Assembly (NCBI RefSeq): GCF_964188355.1
Contig: NC_134191.1
Location: forward strand, 7,939,826 to 8,003,825
Length of the DNA: 64,000 nucleotides
Source: Buteo buteo
Lineage: Eukaryota; Chordata; Aves; Accipitriformes; Accipitridae
Direction of reading: 5' to 3'
The translations under genes and the position numbers were made by a program. Numbering within the stretch: position 1 is the stretch's first letter; each line of letters begins with the position of its first letter. Of this stretch, positions 57,978 to 64,000 are shown piece by piece. The notes under the pieces were generated by a model. It saw only the letters and a program-made list of their open reading frames with translations, made no database searches and was not told where the DNA came from.

Positions 57978-59034
57978 GTTGGCACCACCAAAGCGCGATG
58001 ATTGGGCTTTTCATGAGGGACCGTGCCCTCCCTTGCCTTGGCAGCACCATGCCAATATGTTTGTCCTTCCTTCTGTGGCCTTAGCATTTAAAGGTCAAAT
58101 GACGTGCATAGGAAAGGTTGCATATGCCCTTCACGTAAGATGCAGCAAAAGAGAAAATCTATACCGTATAACCACTTAAACATAGTAGCTTTCACCCTGC
58201 TAAAGGGGAGAGAATTTTCTTTTAATGTCCTTTATTTCTGAAAAGTTTCTAACCTTCCTAGAAACAATCAAAACGCATGTTTTCCTATGTAATCTGCTCC
58301 GTCAAGTTACTCACTGTAGCTGGTGGTGTTCCAGTCTGTATTGGGACTCACAGGCTACCAAAGGGGACGAGGAGTGGGCATTTACATGCGCACTAAAGAA
58401 ATCCCTCTGAATGAGAGACTTCTTAACCCAAGAGCTTCGGATTGTCAAGCTCTAACATTTGAAGTAATTTCATTATTTTAAAACACTCCCCTCACCACCA
58501 CCTTTTTTTTTTCTTTTCTTTTTTTCTTTTTCTTTTTTTTTTCTTCCCTTTAAATGCAGCCCAACTGTAGTGAGGGGCCTGTGGCATTTGGGTTTGTTTT
58601 GGTACCTTTGTAGCTTTCACGCCAAGTTACTTCACAACAGTTATTATCCAAGGGGAAAATAATTTAGGCTTCAACATTCCTCCTGCAGCCCCATTTCCCG
58701 CAACGTTAGTTCTTCTACTTAGATGCCATGAGTGCCGTGGGGAATAGATTTCATATAAATGTCGAGACTACTTAGATGCAAATCAAGTCCCAAGTTCGAG
58801 AGGCAGATAGGGTGTCCCAGCAGACGGATTAGTTGACCTGGACATAGAGAGTCCCCCAGAACTGATTTTTGGACATCCCACTCATTTTATTCCTTCTCTC
58901 TGTGACTCTGTTTCCTCTCTTGCCATGCTTCTCACGTGTCCTCTGCTTGAACCCCACACTCCCAGTGTGTGTACGTGCAGGAGCTCGTAGTGCTGTTGTG
59001 AAACGAGTAACATTTCCCTCTCTGCCCTCTCTAG
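57978..59034 (+). other. MAGI1: MAGI1 intron after the Gln tract
   Basis: This 1.06-kb intron starts with GTTGGC and ends with a CCCTCTCTAG acceptor. A 50-base T-rich pyrimidine tract with scattered C occupies 58,501-58,550. No other feature is visible. Confidence 0.83.
58501..58550. repeat. T-rich polypyrimidine tract
   Basis: A 50-base tract of T runs broken by single C, ending cttccctttaaatgcag. It resembles a very strong polypyrimidine tract with an AG at 58,558-58,559, but the following sequence does not read as a MAGI1 exon. Confidence 0.85.
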
Positions 59035-59127
59035 AATGGACAGAGGAGTGTCCATCTCTCCCACCACCCACTGCTCCAAACCATGTTTCAAACAACCAAG
59101 AGGCAGTTCGGGAAGCGCCAGTGCAAG
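59035..59127 (+). CDS. MAGI1: MAGI1 exon: linker between WW2 and PDZ1
   Basis: This 93-bp exon, phase 1 to phase 1, has a CTCTCTAG acceptor and a GTAACA donor. It reads E-WTEECPSLPPPTAPNHV, then SNNQEAVREAPVQ and the first base of Gly. It aligns with the human MAGI1 linker (EEWTEDHSALVPPVIPNHP...EPAREVPLQG, from memory): EWTE, the Pro-rich centre, PNH, and the REAP-VQG end are kept while the middle has diverged. The low-complexity, Pro-rich character suggests a flexible, disordered spacer. It could be skipped in frame. Confidence 0.92.

Positions 59128-64000
<4,873 letters not shown>

Noticed and set aside
58501..58620. Possible extra exon after the strong polypyrimidine tract
   Set aside because: An AG at 58,558-58,559 follows the tract, but the downstream sequence does not read as MAGI1, and the flanking exons join in phase without it.

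Overview
This window is vertebrate, almost certainly avian, genomic DNA: about 64 kb of the MAGI1 gene on the + strand (membrane-associated guanylate kinase with inverted domain order, a tight-junction and synaptic scaffold). Short coding islands sit in long AT-rich introns. Each island is bounded by AG...GT, and all nine exons join in one reading frame to give 360 codons (1,080 bp). The bird assignment rests on an LTR fragment at about 7.22-7.45 kb, whose start I recognise from neoavian genomes, and on a CR1/L3-like LINE scrap near 13 kb. No mammalian Alu, L1 or MIR is evident. I chose MAGI1 over MAGI2 and MAGI3 from the linker between the GuK region and WW1, the Gln-rich stretch after WW2, and the residues around PDZ1.

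Layout. 1-28,641 is intron with no coding exon I can find. It holds a clear CpG island (about 5.92-6.37 kb), a second GC-rich block (about 7.96-8.51 kb), an ERV LTR fragment between them, AT-rich blocks that look like conserved noncoding elements, and simple repeats. Exons follow: 28,642-28,761 (end of the GuK-like region), 40,828-41,034 (linker), 43,981-44,191 and 47,724-47,806 (WW1, split over two exons), 51,069-51,104 (36-nt microexon), 55,579-55,636 and 57,889-57,977 (WW2, also split, then a short Gln tract), 59,035-59,127 (linker), and 62,808-62,990 (start of PDZ1). The rest to 64,000 is intron. Upstream exons (PDZ0, first part of GuK) and downstream exons (rest of PDZ1, PDZ2-5) lie outside the window.

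The exons encode the middle of one scaffold protein. The GuK-like and WW domains recruit partners, the WW domains binding proline-rich (PPxY-type) ligands, and PDZ1 binds C-terminal peptides. Every domain cassette begins and ends in phase 1, so whole cassettes or the microexon could be skipped without a frameshift. I found no second protein-coding gene, no tRNA or rRNA gene and no CRISPR array. The most interesting unexplained points are the intronic CpG island, tandem splice acceptors at two exons, a very short Gln tract with a weak donor beside it, a 22-bp inverted repeat pair near 22 kb, and two adjoining long antisense ORFs at 59.6-60.9 kb.
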